Positions 12,270 through 23,029 of a stretch of DNA of 64,000 bases are shown one piece after another. The stretch is from assembly GCA_022747635.1 (NCBI GenBank), contig JAKTNV010000007.1, positions 3,545,905 to 3,609,904 on the forward strand, given 5' to 3'. A program made the translations under genes and the position numbers. Source of the DNA: Hetaerina americana. Its lineage: Eukaryota > Arthropoda > Insecta > Odonata > Calopterygidae. The number at the start of each line of letters is the position of its first letter. Positions within the stretch are counted from its first letter, which is position 1. The notes below the pieces were generated by a model, which saw only the letters and a list, made by a program, of their open reading frames with translations, did not search any database and was not told the DNA's origin.

Positions 12270-12860
12270 TACACCGACTGGCGGGGGCGCCACCGTGTGC
12301 CCCCCCCCCACTCTACCTTCCAACACAGACGAGTGCAGATGTCGTTCATCTCAACTGCGGCCTTCGTCCGCGATTGGGAAAAGATACAACGAGACCGAGG
12401 GAATCACATATACATACATATTACCTCACTCGCGTTTTCGAGGTCCGAGCAAACACACGCCGAGTTTCCTCCGCCGGGCATCCCCACGGCCAAGCGGCCC
12501 CTCCACGTGCCCCACCCATGCGTCCAGCCTCGATTCTTTTCGGGTGGGGGAGAGCGACGAGCCTTGGGAATTGGGGTTGGCGAACAGAGAAGGGCTTCTC
12601 GGTGAAGCGGCAACCCGGGAGAGGAGGCGGCCAACTGGGGGTGGTCCTTGGACCCCTCCCACCATAGGTGCCTAACAAGATCACCCGAACCCCCTCGCCC
12701 GTCATCTCATTAACGCCAATCAGCGCCATCGCTCGAACGGCTTCTTCCCAGCGACACCCCCGTGGCTTGCAAATTCTTACCTAAAGTAACGTGACGTCAC
12801 GGCTACGGGGCAATCCGCACGTGGCCCCAGCCCCCACTCGGGGGCGAAGTGAGTCGACAC
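12270..12860. promoter_or_regulatory. GC-rich island, possible promoter or CpG island
   Basis: A GC- and CpG-rich block with a 10-base C run at 12300-12309. Frames of up to 178 codons overlap on five of six frames, which is what low stop density gives. No family motif is present. The island could mark a promoter or an unmethylated region, but no exon was found. Confidence 0.3.
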
Positions 12861-13186
12861 CTTACCCGCCGAGCTAACCACTCCTCCAAACGAACGACTC
12901 ACGCTTTCTCGGGGGAGAAAAGCGCTCCCACGCTTGTGTCGCTTGCAAGGGGGCTTCTAATCAGTCGTGGCCTACGAAGATATCGACCACATGGTTACTG
13001 AATATTCTCCTCGAGGAATGACGACCTCTTTCTAATCGATTCTTCACATCACCAACCAACATGTGCAGAGGAATTGCCAGAATCCGACTTAGATAAACAG
13101 TATCCAAAATACTCTCGCCATATACTAGTTTCATTTGTCACATTCTATGCGACCTCGACGTGGTTTCCTTAGAACAGTAATAGGAT

Positions 13187-13395
13187 TATTTATTTAACGA
13201 CTCCTCGGGCCAAAATAGAGACTTCACAATCCCTTCTTCCACCCAACCCCTGTCATTACATTAAAGAAAATTACTAACACCCTGTTCCCTAGGTGGAGGA
13301 AAACCCACCTAGGCGGGAATCGAATCCGTGACCTCTGGATTGGCAGGCGATGGCGTTACCCCGCCGACAAGGGGGCCGGCATTAGGGCCTAATTC
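13187..13395 (-). repeat. tRNA-derived SINE (family 2), copy 1
   Basis: Read on the minus strand, a tRNA-like head contains a B-box-like GGATTCGATTCCC (plus strand 13315-13327) in a T-arm-like context. It is followed by CGCCTAGGTGG and a body ending with GGTGGAAGAAGGGA. The same order is found on the minus strand at about 19215-19445. The head begins near 13390 and the 3' end lies near 13190. The A-box is degenerate. Confidence 0.6.
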
Positions 13396-13914
13396 ACCAG
13401 AAAAGCTTAAGAAAACGCAACGTACACAATTTATAATTCCAATAATGCTTCATGAATAACTGACCACTCCCTCCCATGGACTATGATATCCTTGACATGG
13501 TGGAAGGGCTTGTGCATTCCGATGACCCCTAGAGCTGTGCTGGCGGGATTAATAATAATTGCTCCTGGTAGGGTCACCCATGCCAGATAGGTCGAAGGTT
13601 AGGAGCCAGACGAAAGGTAGTCCACGCAGCGTCTGTTCCTCAGTGAGGCGGCTGCAATGGCGTCTGACACCAGTGGGGCGGCCAGTAAGTGATGGTGTCA
13701 CGTTAGAAACACTATTGAGGAAGGCAACGGGAAACCACCTCAATTATCATTCCCTACTATTATGGCTGCGTATGGGACGAGGCGCAATCGGTCGTGAGTC
13801 GCGCCCGGCGGCGGGAGAGGCAAGGTTTCCGCGATCGTCATCTCATGAGACCCTTGCAAGGGAAACACCACAGCAGCAGGACAGAAGCGCAGAAGAACAC
13901 CGACCTAGTTAGGA

Positions 13915-14400
13915 TAGGAACTTAGGATGTTAGGACAATGTTGAGGGCAGGAAAATGAGAGAATGTTAAGCGAGAGATGGAAAGGAGAAGTATAGTTATT
14001 TTAGGTCTACGCGAGGAGAGATGGAAGGATAGCGGGCATAACTGGAGTGGTAATTACAGAATTATATACAGCGGCGGGGACGAGAGCCAACGAGGGGTGG
14101 CAATAACATTTGATAAAGAGGTAGGAAGAAGCGTAGTCAACATAGAACAGGCAACGGATAGAACATTAATAGCAGAGATAAAAGCATTATTCAGGTATAC
14201 ATGCCACCGAGCAACCATACGGAGGAAGAGGTCGATAGGATGTACGATCAATTAGAGGACATAATCGCGTGTGTTCTAGGAGGGAAACATTTGATAGTGA
14301 TGGGGGATAGGGGTGCGACGGTGGGCGAAGGAAGAGATGGTGACGAGGTAGGGGACTACAGATAACGTACGAGGAATGAAAGCAATTGAGTTCTGCAGGA
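13915..14400 (+). pseudogene. LINE B endonuclease, broken
   Basis: The frame encodes a DVRTML start, an ILGLREERWKDSGHNW stretch and NYRIIYSGGDESQRGVAI, typical of the N-terminal half of the AP-like endonuclease of non-LTR elements. The E in the ETRW-type motif, here EERW, is the metal-binding Glu. A second piece resembles IVMGDWNATVG but is damaged to VMGDRGATVG, losing the Trp-Asn of the conserved DWN motif. Stop codons and a short deletion after KALFRYTCH separate the pieces. Confidence 0.7.
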
Positions 14401-14402
14401 GA

Positions 14403-14945
14403 CAGGGGTAACTAGAGCACGTAGTAGAGTTTACGTATCTCGGAAGTGTTTTGGACCAACACGGTCAAAGTAGTAGGGGCGTAAGGAGAAGAATTGCACC
14501 AGGCAAAGAGGCTTTCACAAGGAGGAGGGAGTTGATGAGAGGGACATTGAGTGAGGATGTTAAGAAAAGACTCGTAAAAACTTTGATATGGAGCGTAGCT
14601 ATGTACGGCGCGGAAACGTGGTCATTGAAGCAGGAGAATAGACGTAGACTGGATGCTTTTGAAATGTGGGTGTGGAGAAGAATGGAGAAGGTGAAATGGA
14701 CAGAGAAGAAAACAAATGAGGAAGTGTTTGGTATGGTGGGCGAAGAGAGGGGTTTGTTGGGAGAAATCCTATGGAGGCTGGAAAAGTGGCTGAAGGGGGT
14801 ATTGACCGGCAGTGGGATGTTGAAGACTAATAGAGGGGAGAATGTTAGGCAAACGAGGAAAGGGAAGAAACAGGATAGGGATGTTGGACGGGATGAAGGG
14901 AGGAAGGAAGTACTCAGAGATGAAGAGGGGCTTATTCTAGAGTAG
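14403..14945 (+). pseudogene. LINE B C-terminal domain, long open frame
   Basis: The frame reads EFTYLGSVLDQHG, VKKRLVKTLIWSVAMYG, AETWSLKQENRRRLDAFEM and WVWRRMEKVKWTEKKTNEE in order. These are the conserved region downstream of the RT domain in these LINEs; the domain is RNA- or DNA-binding by inference. The open frame of 164 codons from 14451 has no in-frame stop before 14945 and is strongly Arg/Lys-rich near its end. Without the RT it cannot support retrotransposition. Confidence 0.75.
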
Positions 14946-16341
14946 AATGCTGGATTGTGTGTTTTGTTGGGAGTCACAAAATATTTATTTGTTGGTTGTG
15001 CCCATCTAAGACCTACCTTAACCGGTAGATTACGAAATTATAATTGACTACTCCCAGGAAACAATGGGATTATCTACCAAATTAAGTCCAAATTAGCTTA
15101 ATGGGGAATTAAGTAATAGGTGTAGTAATACTCTCTCCATCATTGAAAACGCTACGGTAAATCCTATCGAGGGAACTGGTAAAGACGCACATGTCGAGGC
15201 TGCGCATGGAAATTTCAGTACTTTCATGATTAACACTAAATTCTCAAATAAATCGCTCTCTAAGGCATGTCCATGACATGTAGACGGGAAGCATTTACTG
15301 CAATGACAAATCAGCTACATTTGCTTACGATAACGGCGAAAAATTTCGTAAAATAAAACAGCCCGCTTCAGCATCAGAGTTATTTCAAGTTTTCGTACCG
15401 ACTGTAATGGTGGACCACTTTTCTTTATGTGAAAAAGAAAAAGATTAAACCAGTTTTCTTACTGTTTCTAATGAAGTATCATATTGGTCAACAGCTAAGA
15501 TCAGTAGTTTAATTGAGAAACTAATGCAAACTTTGGCGGGTGAACCAGGACTTGTAGCCACAAAAATTGTGAATCGATAACAGGCAATGTAATTTATTGA
15601 TTTTACAATTGAGTTTGAACAAGAGTGTACTGCCATGCGCAGTTGGGAAATTGGCGATTACACGTCTAAGGGGTATGGCGCACTTCGGCACGGCAGGGGC
15701 CTCTCGCACCATGGCCAAAGGAAAGTGCAAGGCGGGCGAGTAGGCAAATAAAGCGATAAGAATAAGCGCGCCATTTGAGGTAATTACGCAAGGTTGCCAG
15801 GCGTTTACGAGAACCGCAAAAGTCCCAGGAAAGCTGGTATTATAATTCGGATTGCGTGGAAGGGTGAAGGGATAGGAAGAGAAGCGAAGAAAGATGCACA
15901 AGGCACTCGGCCGTCAAGAGACTCATTGAAGAATCGACTTAAAATGGACTGACTAGGCTTAAAAGTTGACGGAATTAAAAATAGATTATATACATTACTA
16001 CGCCAAAACGATTTTTCATTGACCCAGGATTTTCTAACAGTTGGTGAGGTGCGTCATACGCCACGACGTCCGCCGGCCGAATGCACCCCCCCCCCCACGC
16101 ACGCTGCAGCAAAAGGGAGCCAACTCCCAGCACCTCGCGGATAAATCATTCTGAGAGGGATCAGGTCTCGCTCGAACCCTGGGCGTAGGGGAAAGGCATT
16201 CATTTCCATGGCAAGTTTCCAAGCGCTGAATGCACATCTGAAAGGTGACTTCGCGCTAAAATCTTCGTGTCATACGAGGGTAAGGTGAAGGGGTTCTCGG
16301 TCTGACAATGAAAGACTGCAATTTTCAATTAAAGAATGATT
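14946..16341. other. Unassigned DNA
   Basis: No gene is recognised. An 11-base C run lies at 16086-16096. A GTTCGA-containing stretch on the minus strand near 16165-16185 resembles a pol III B-box, but no matching A-box or second copy was seen. Confidence 0.4.
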
Positions 16342-17378
16342 TTATTTTTTTACATAATCTCTTTTGACATCAACACACTTGGTCCAGCGTTCCTCCAACA
16401 TCAGTGTTCATTCCAGGAAGTGAAGAGTCTCGAAGGCTATTATAATTTCCATCAACGGCCCTCTATACTTATTCATAGGACGCAAATCGCTGCCCAGAAA
16501 CATATTTCCTCAAGTCTGGGGACTCTTGAGTCGGGAGGTTTAAGGGTGCTAAATCAGGGGAAAGGGGGGATGGCCAAGCCAATTGTACACCAAATCCCGG
16601 ACTTTACCCCATTGCAAACGCACCTTGGTGAGCTGGTGAGTTGTCCTCGTGAGAGACGATTTCTTTCCAGGCCTTTTTCTCGAGAATTTCGCTAGCCCGG
16701 CAGGTCAAGAAGATTGGAATAATATACGTCTAATTGTTCTGCCTTTTTCAAGGTGATTAATAAACAGGATTCCTTCCGCACACCAAAACACACCGGCCAT
16801 GACATTTCCGTCAGATGCGATCGACATCGCTATCATTCGCGCTGAACCACCGGCTTCCGCCCACTGCTTCGACTGGTGCTTCGACTGGTGGCGTGTGGTG
16901 GTCGACTCGTGTCTCACCCATGGTGATAAATCAACGCAGCAAATCGGTCGGCTCCCTCTTTAATCGGTCCAAACGATGCACCGAAAAACGTTTGCGCATT
17001 TGCTTTTGATCGGCATTCGGCGAATGCGCGCACCCGCCTTGTGCAGAGCTTTCGCATCCCTAACTCTTTGTGCAAGATGCTTCGTACCCTTCCTTCCGCT
17101 ATACCCCCCACTATAGCCTTAGCTATCTCACTCTCTTTCACTCGCCTATCGTCCAACACGACATTGTGCGCCTTTTCGATGATTTTGTCCGCTCTTCACG
17201 TGGGTCATCTGCGAGAGAAGTGCGACCCCGTCTGAATTCAGCTACCCACTATTTAACGGTTGACATTGCAGGGGCAGAGACCCCGTACACTTTTGTAAAC
17301 TTCGGATGAACTTCTTCATGGGGTTTATCAATCCAAAACGAAGAATTTTATGACCTAAAAAAAGTCAATTTTTTCCAT
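16342..17378 (-). pseudogene. Mariner transposase relic, near full length
   Basis: Read on the minus strand from ATG at 17378, a decayed mariner transposase runs to a TAA at 16344-16342. Visible pieces in order are MEKIDFF, VIKFFVLD, a TKVYGVSAPAMSTVK stretch, WVAEFRRGRTSLADDPRE, a VLDDRRVKESEIAKAI stretch and GMRKLCTRRVRAFA. Next come a GETRVDHHTP stretch (in place of DETW), NVMAGVFWCAEGILFI, an HEDNSPAH stretch, a PPFSPDLAPLNL stretch and ERWTKCVDVKRDYVKK. The family is a D,D34D cut-and-paste transposase. The first catalytic Asp is replaced by Gly in this reading, and stops and frameshifts are many. The total of about 1037 bp fits the usual ~1040 bp coding length. Terminal repeats could not be recognised. 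Confidence 0.85.
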
Positions 17379-17649
17379 TATAACGAAAAAGACAAAAGAC
17401 GTCTACTGAAACAAAACGTTTTAACGAACTTCTCGATAGAACAAATTGAAACTTGCCTTAACAACTAATGATACGTGCACCCAGGCAGGAATCATATTTT
17501 CGCAGATCAGAACGCCATCGCTGTGTCAGGCCGAAAACGTTTCAGCTTACCCTCATACCCTTCGAGTAATTAATGGCAAAAGCTCTCTGCTAGAGGGATT
17601 TCCTTCCCGGAAAGAATACAAACTGCAGCACTAAGTGTCCCCATCCAGG
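17379..17649. other. Unassigned DNA flanking the mariner relic
   Basis: The mariner 5' untranslated region and inverted repeat should lie here, but a convincing terminal pair was not found. No other feature is seen. Confidence 0.35.
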
Positions 17650-18210
17650 CGTCTTAAGGGGCCCGTAAAGAGTTCGGACCATCTCTGCGAGTCCTCAAAG
17701 GGTTTGGTGATTGGGCGGGGGAAGAGCGGCGAGAGAGAAAGAGAAAGCGCGGGGGTAGGAGTGCCCCCGGCTCAGGTCTGTCGTGATACGCGCTCACTTT
17801 CGCGGGCAGCCGCGGGGAGGTCGTGGGCGACGCCGCCACGGCATGAGTCAGCCGCGGGAGAGCGAGAACGGCCCCCGCTCGGGGAGGAGGCCGGCCAATC
17901 GGCCGGCCGGCCCGCCCTCCTCCTCCTCAACGCCGCCGGTGGGCGCGCAGCGGAGGGAGGAGGCGCGAAGGTCAAAGTGCGGCGGGCCCCTCGCCCGACG
18001 GGCCGGGCGGGGAAGGGGCGACCGGCGTGGGCGGCCGCGTGAGTCACACGCGGAGGCGGGAGGGGAGGGCAGAAAGAGAGGGGAGTGTAAACAAAGGAGC
18101 CCTTCGGAGGGGAAGGGAGAGGTCTCCCGTTTCCCCCCTCGTGCCTTAACCTCTCTGCGTGGCCAACGCACGCCGAGAAAATACAAAGGGGGGGGTCCTT
18201 CGAAATCAGT
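17650..18210. promoter_or_regulatory. Strong GC-rich island with bZIP-type sites
   Basis: This is one of the most GC- and CpG-dense blocks of the window. It contains two TGAGTCA sites (17844-17850 and 18040-18046). The first, in ATGAGTCAGC (17843-17852), also fits an antioxidant-response-type element. A CCAAT motif and GC-box-like GGGGCGGGG sequence are nearby. Open frames of 110-157 codons on both strands are an effect of composition. Promoter function is inferred; no exon was found. Confidence 0.4.
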
Positions 18211-19214
18211 TCCAATGGACGTCCCAATCTAGTCGCGACTCGCACCTAGCGAATAGGGGGACAACAACGCTATTTACACGAGGGCCTCACGCTATTTCAG
18301 GGCAATCTACCAGAGAAAGGGTCACCTCGCCATGGTCCTCATAACAGCTAGCACACAACAGTCGTAATCCTTCAACTAAATAGGCAAATAAGCACCTCTA
18401 ATGATACACGTACAACCCCAGCTGAACCGTACACTAATTGATAAGCTCGACAACTTCCCGCACGACATCCCGGGTCGAAGTCGGATTTAAGATTCTTTTA
18501 ATTCTACGAGATGGAGTCACGCACATTGATATATTAGCGGTAAGATTCATGGAAGTAATTAAAAAATACCTCTTTTAGCGTTAAATACCTACGAAAAATT
18601 AATTCAAGACATTTCAAATTGTGTTTCCACAGCGGAGAGCACATCAGAATGAAAAATAACGGACGACTGGTAATTATACAGGTACCTGTAGTACAACTCG
18701 GGTCGACCTGTCTTCACCCTAAATTATGGCTCGCACTGACTAATCAGTGCAAAGAGCGTACACCGTCCCGCCCCTCCACACCTCGGGAGCCCAGATCTCC
18801 CCATTTTGCTTCGGAATGTCATTTCGCTGGCTGGTTCCTGCGGCCCAGGTCCCGACATTTCCAAGGACACACACATCTTGACCATTGAGTTTCCATGCCC
18901 GATTCTAAACTGGTTAATTATTTCCTTTCCTCTCGTTTATTGAACAAATGGACAGGATTTTCCATTTAAATTCCGGACTGAGTCTCGATAAGGTCGAACC
19001 TAGTGCCACGACATGAAATAGGTGAATCCCCTATGACCACAGTCGCCCAACACTCAGCAGGGAGGGCAATTAGTCAACTGCACGATTACAGAGGATGAAG
19101 GGAGAAGACGGACTCGCCGTTGTTGGGTGCTACCATCGACAGACCCCTCGGCCACCGCCGCCAACCACCTCCGAGGGCTCGCACCACTCACCGAAGAGCC
19201 AATTGAGCCCCCCT
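18211..19214. other. Unassigned DNA
   Basis: No gene or repeat is recognised. Frames are short and overlapping. Composition falls back to average after the island. Confidence 0.4.
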
Positions 19215-19445
19215 ACGATGAAATTTATTTCATTGATTTATCGACTTAAATGGACAACGTTGACACTAATAGTCCCTTCTTCCACCTAACCCTACATTAC
19301 AGACACTATATTGAAGACAATCACATACAACCAAGCCCTAAATGGAGGGAAATCCACCTAGGCGGGAATCGAACTTTCACCGAAGACCGTGAGACAAGGC
19401 GAGACTTCGCAGCCTTGGCGATGAGGGGGGCCGGCGAAGGGGTGA
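19215..19445 (-). repeat. tRNA-derived SINE (family 2), copy 2
   Basis: Read on the minus strand it matches copy 1 near 13.2-13.4 kb. There is a CGGCCCCCC-type head, a B-box region complementary to GGGAATCGAACTT (19364-19376), CGCCTAGGTGG, and a body ending GGTGGAAGAAGGGA. Divergence between the two copies is considerable, so both are old insertions. A G-rich run at 19459-19468 lies just outside. Confidence 0.6.
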
Positions 19446-19825
19446 AATATGGGTCCGCGGGGGGGGGGCAATGCGAAAACGGGACCACACCTCCGAATTG
19501 AAATATAATGGTTTACTGCCGGACAATTTACGTGTTGATTATTTGACCTTCATTTCCACGTATAATTTTAGAAACGGAAACTAATATTATGAGAGAAGCA
19601 TCTCTAGCAGCACAAGAGCTCATTAAAGTCACATAAAATACTATTTAAATGTAAAACCTATCGCGCACTCCCGGAGGCCGTCGCCAAATAAAGAGAGAAG
19701 GCGTTCGCGATGCGTGGGAATCTGTCCCGTATGCAGAGTGAAGGGGGAGGGGAAGTGGCGAGGCGGACGGAAGGGGCGGCGGTCCAGGCTCGCATTCAAC
19801 GAGGGGGGGGGGGCACACACGCGTC
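19446..19825. other. Unassigned DNA with G runs
   Basis: No gene is recognised. A 10-base G run lies at 19459-19468, and an 11-base G run at 19803-19813 sits immediately before the 5' end of the LINE A copy. The 63-77 codon frames at 19645-19947 match nothing outside the LINE part. Confidence 0.4.
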
Positions 19826-19849
19826 AAATTCCACATTCATTTCGTGCAC

Positions 19850-20939
19850 ACAAGGTACTGGAACGTATAGTTGCTGGTTCGATCGTGCGACACCTCGATA
19901 ATCAGAAGTCAGTAATGAAAAATCAGCACGGTTCCCGAAAAGGTTGATCCTGCGACGGACAATATTGCGCTTATTGTCCATGATACTCTTACTTCGGGAG
20001 AGAGCGATGTTCCATGGGTCGCGATTTTAAGAAAGCCTTCAACAAATTGCCTCATAGTAAAATACTCGCAGAGCTAGGGGCATATGGTACAGATAACAAT
20101 ATCCGGGGTTGCATCGAAGACTTCGTGAAAGGTCGGGCTTAAAGATTAGTGATAGATAGGGTTGGCTCAAATGCAGTAGAAGTTACTTCGAGTGTTCCCC
20201 AGGGAAGTGTTATTGGACCCCTTTTATTCCTGCTTTACGTTAACGACATTTAATCTACAGTCACTAGTAAGATACGTTTATTTACCGATGATGCAGCGGT
20301 TTACCGGGATATCCGTGATCCTGAGGGCACAGCAGCTTTGTCAGCTGACCTCAATGCTATACAACGCTGGTGTGACAGTTGGATATTAGGATTAAACTTA
20401 AAAAAGTGCCTAGTGATGGAGTGTGGCAAAAGAAATATTCTCTCCCGAACACCTACTGCCTCGGGAACACCGAAATGGAATGTGTGGAATATGCGGATTA
20501 AATACCAAGGCGTTACCCTCACTCACGACCTCTCCTGGGTGAAACACGTACTATGGGGAATACGTGGACAAGCTGACAAAAAATTAGGATTTATTACATT
20601 GAGTAATAGATAAATGCGATGAAAATGTAATGCTAATTGTCGCTGGTTAGGCCTCATTTAGAACATTCTGTAAGTGTATGGGAACTCACGAAATTGGATC
20701 AATTGCCGAAGCGGATCGCGTGTTCCGTAGTAAAATATTGCTATGATAAACGCAGTAACGCATCCAAAATATTAGATATACTAGGTTGGGAATCACTCAC
20801 GGAGCGAAGGTTAAATTACAGATTGAAGTTCTTGCATAGATTGGAAGGAGGTCTCTTTTGCAGTGATGTTGAAAATGTATTATTACCCCCATCGCACAAC
20901 GGTAGGAGAAATCATGTTAGTAAAATTGGAGAGATATAA
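19850..20939 (+). pseudogene. LINE A reverse transcriptase, decayed (copy 2)
   Basis: The same protein pieces as in copy 1 occur in the same order. DFKKAFNKLPHSKIL lies near 20025-20065, [19 protein letters not shown] near 20189-20250 and SKIRLFTDDAAVYRDI near 20265-20315. The frames at 20338-20613 and 20637-20939 correspond to those at 9494-9769 and 9793-10080. The first of these gives an identical peptide in both copies. The catalytic FADD reads FTDD. It carries the shared TGA, TAA and frameshift lesions, so no enzyme is made. Confidence 0.85.
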
Positions 20940-21095
20940 GTGTAGAACAGATAGATTTAAGATGACATTTTCTTCCACGAACGATACGGGATTATAATAG
21001 CATTGTTCGACCGCGGTAGGGCCATGTTCGGGTTAGATTATTATGGTGCGTTTACGCCCCCTACCACACACCCTGGAGATGGCTTTCAGGATATA
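20925..21095 (+). repeat. LINE A 3' tail of copy 2
   Basis: The tail has the GTTCGACCGCGGTAGGGCCATG block and CCCCCTACCACACACCC, then diverges to CTGGAGATGGCTTTCAGGATAT before an (AT)9-type stretch. It is about 89% identical to the copy 1 tail by eye, clearly less than the preceding kilobase. Confidence 0.65.
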
Positions 21096-22009
21096 TATAT
21101 ATATATATGTAATGTAGAAATAAATAAAGTCTTCCTTGTTCACCCTGCTTAAGAGTGCGGAACGGGCAAACAACGTACAAGCGGGTTGTTGGCTCGAATA
21201 CTGTAGATAGCGAACGAAGCCTGTCTTGGAGACTGATCAGATGAGGCACCGATTCTGATTTCCAAAAACTGCAAGAGGCGTGCTTTTCTTTCACACCCCT
21301 AGCCGTTCAAGCTCCCCCACCCTCCCGCCGCGATACTACAGCGGGAAGTGGCCGATCTCAGACGGGAATCCCCCCCCCTATTCGCCCGACGACCGGAAAT
21401 GGCCGCCTATGTGGGTTTTCCCGGCACCTGGGAATCAGCCCGTCTCGCCAAGGGAACATGCTCGGCAAATACGTTGCATTTCTGGCAGCGTGTCTCCCAA
21501 AAAAACGATGCACCACGGAGATAAAGAAGCACCAAACACCCGGATGATAAAGAACCCCTTTGGTATTTAACACGACGCAAACTCGTACTTTCGTCGAGTG
21601 TATACTACTGTGGTGCGTGCGTACATACATTTCCTTTCGGAATGGTAGCTAGCACACACAATTCGTATATGCATTCATAATTTTGAATTACTTTCTCCTA
21701 GTATTCCCTCGTTATTAATGAAAAGTACCCTTTAAAAAAATTAAGATGTATCACATTAAGGCACGGTAATTTGTCACCTTATCTATGTCTGCGCATGCTC
21801 AGTTTCAATCACAATGCCTCGGGTAAACTAGCCGCGCCACGATTAAAAGGCAACCACTGATGACGAGCATTTTTCCAGGAACCATCGGCGCCGATTTGTC
21901 AGGTTATACTGCCGCCACAAAATATCACCACTGTACTCCAGCCTAATTATGACAACGTAATGACAAATTACCGAGTCATGCAATATTTCTTATCCAAACA
22001 CAGGCAACT
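21096..22009. other. Unassigned DNA after a short AT microsatellite
   Basis: An AT dinucleotide run lies at about 21091-21108. A 9-base C run lies at 21370-21378 in a short GC-rich segment. No gene is recognised. Confidence 0.4.
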
Positions 22010-22420
22010 CATGTCACATCACCCGTCGAGAGTTTAGCCCCGCCGCTCGCGGTCTCGACAGCTGATCGTAAACCTCGAGAACTGCCAAGGTCGACTCCCG
22101 CCGAAACAATAGAATGGGAAACGTTTTTAGGAATAAGAGTCGTCACGGTCAACCTTGGCCATGCCCGAAGGAGGGGGTGGGGGAGAGGAATGAGGGAGGC
22201 GTCAAAGGGGGTGGGGTGGGGTGGGGGTGGAGAGGGAGGAAGTGACGAGACACGTGTGTTCAACGTGGGGCGACGACGGATTTGCGAGAGGCACGAGCAG
22301 TGACGCGCCGGGTGCGGGACCTCCATCGCCTCGGCGAGCTCACGAATGCGCTGCGAATCGGCCAAACAACGGAGAGCAACCGTGATCGACGAGGCAGAGC
22401 ACACACACGGAAGGGAACGG
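22010..22420. promoter_or_regulatory. GC-rich island
   Basis: GC-rich block with G-rich purine sequence (GTGGGG repeats near 22170-22240). The minus-strand frame of 131 codons has no recognisable domain. It may be a promoter-type island, but nothing else supports that. Confidence 0.25.
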
Positions 22421-23029
22421 GAAAGTAACGACGGGCATTAATTAATTAAGGAGACCAAGGCTTCGGTCCGGAATGCATCGCAGCGAGAAGCTCCGACGAA
22501 AGAGGGCGAGCGGATGGAAGCTCCAGGGACACGATCCCGGGACAGGATGGTGGGAGTGCCCCGAATCAAACCAAGCGGTGGAGTGGTGGTGTAGAGGAGG
22601 CAGTCGGGGATATACGGAGAAGGCTCAAAAGAGCGGATGAAAGGGAGATTGAATACGGGAGAGGATAGCGAAGGCCGGACAGTCTTGAATGCTCGGACTA
22701 AAGGTTCAAAATTAACAAGAATTGGGGGCCTCGGCCTCGAGTTTAGAAAAGGGAAGAGCCGGAGAATGAAATAGCGCAGGACAAAAAGTAACCACGGATT
22801 GCGATAGTCTAGAAAAGTTAAGTAGATCGCTACTGTAGTCCGTGGTAACTTGAGGGACTCGCACAAAACCTGCATCTTGAGGCTAGACACTATGCACTAA
22901 CAATTTAAATACTTCGTTCACTCTCCGAAGTCGCCAGTCCATTTAATTGGTGTAAGAGGGTGGCGCAGACATAATGCCTTCATCATCGGTCATGTGTACC
23001 ATAAAAGAACGGCCGACTTCGTGGGCAAA
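22421..23029. other. Unassigned DNA with a 150-codon minus frame
   Basis: The minus-strand frame at 22438-22890 is the longest here. It opens with a GTG near 22890, has no recognised motif and lies in average-GC DNA. I do not call it a gene. Confidence 0.35.

Larger units (their letters stand above)
13470..14945 (+). mobile_element. LINE family B, internally deleted copy
   Basis: A 5' region of about 500 bp includes GGAAGGCAACGGGAAACCACC, a motif I associate with this type of arthropod LINE. It leads into an endonuclease N-terminal region (13920-14400). That joins directly to the C-terminal region after the reverse transcriptase (14400-14945). The reverse transcriptase itself is absent, so about 1.5 kb or more appears deleted. 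The 5' segment also matches the copy starting near 42885. The element ends near a GGCTTATTCTAGAGTAG stop region. Confidence 0.75.
19826..21095 (+). mobile_element. LINE family A, copy 2, defective
   Basis: This copy starts abruptly after an 11-base G run and lacks the endonuclease. From there it parallels copy 1 at a constant offset of 10844 bp without indels to about 20906. By eye I count about seven differences over about 1060 bp. It keeps the same stops and frameshifts as copy 1. The last ~140 bp before the tail differ much more. It ends beside an (AT)n stretch near 21091-21108. Confidence 0.85.

Noticed and set aside
12139..12729. Frames of 76-178 codons on several frames of both strands
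   Set aside because: GC-rich DNA has few stops. The frames overlap each other, are low complexity and show no domain.
14465..14977. 170-codon minus-strand frame
   Set aside because: It is antisense to the LINE B C-terminal coding region, whose plus-strand reading has clear conserved motifs.
16140..16230. Possible tRNA or SINE with a GGTTCGAG-type B-box on the minus strand
   Set aside because: No A-box at the proper distance, no cloverleaf and no second copy.
17635..18245. Overlapping frames of 112-157 codons on both strands
   Set aside because: Same effect of high GC. Arg/Gly/Pro-rich readings on both strands cannot all be real, and none has a motif.
21091..21108. AT repeat as satellite or structural element
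   Set aside because: A short dinucleotide run at a LINE 3' end, explained as the LINE tail or a simple microsatellite.
22438..22890. 150-codon minus-strand frame
   Set aside because: No recognisable motif, non-ATG beginning, no splice or neighbour support.
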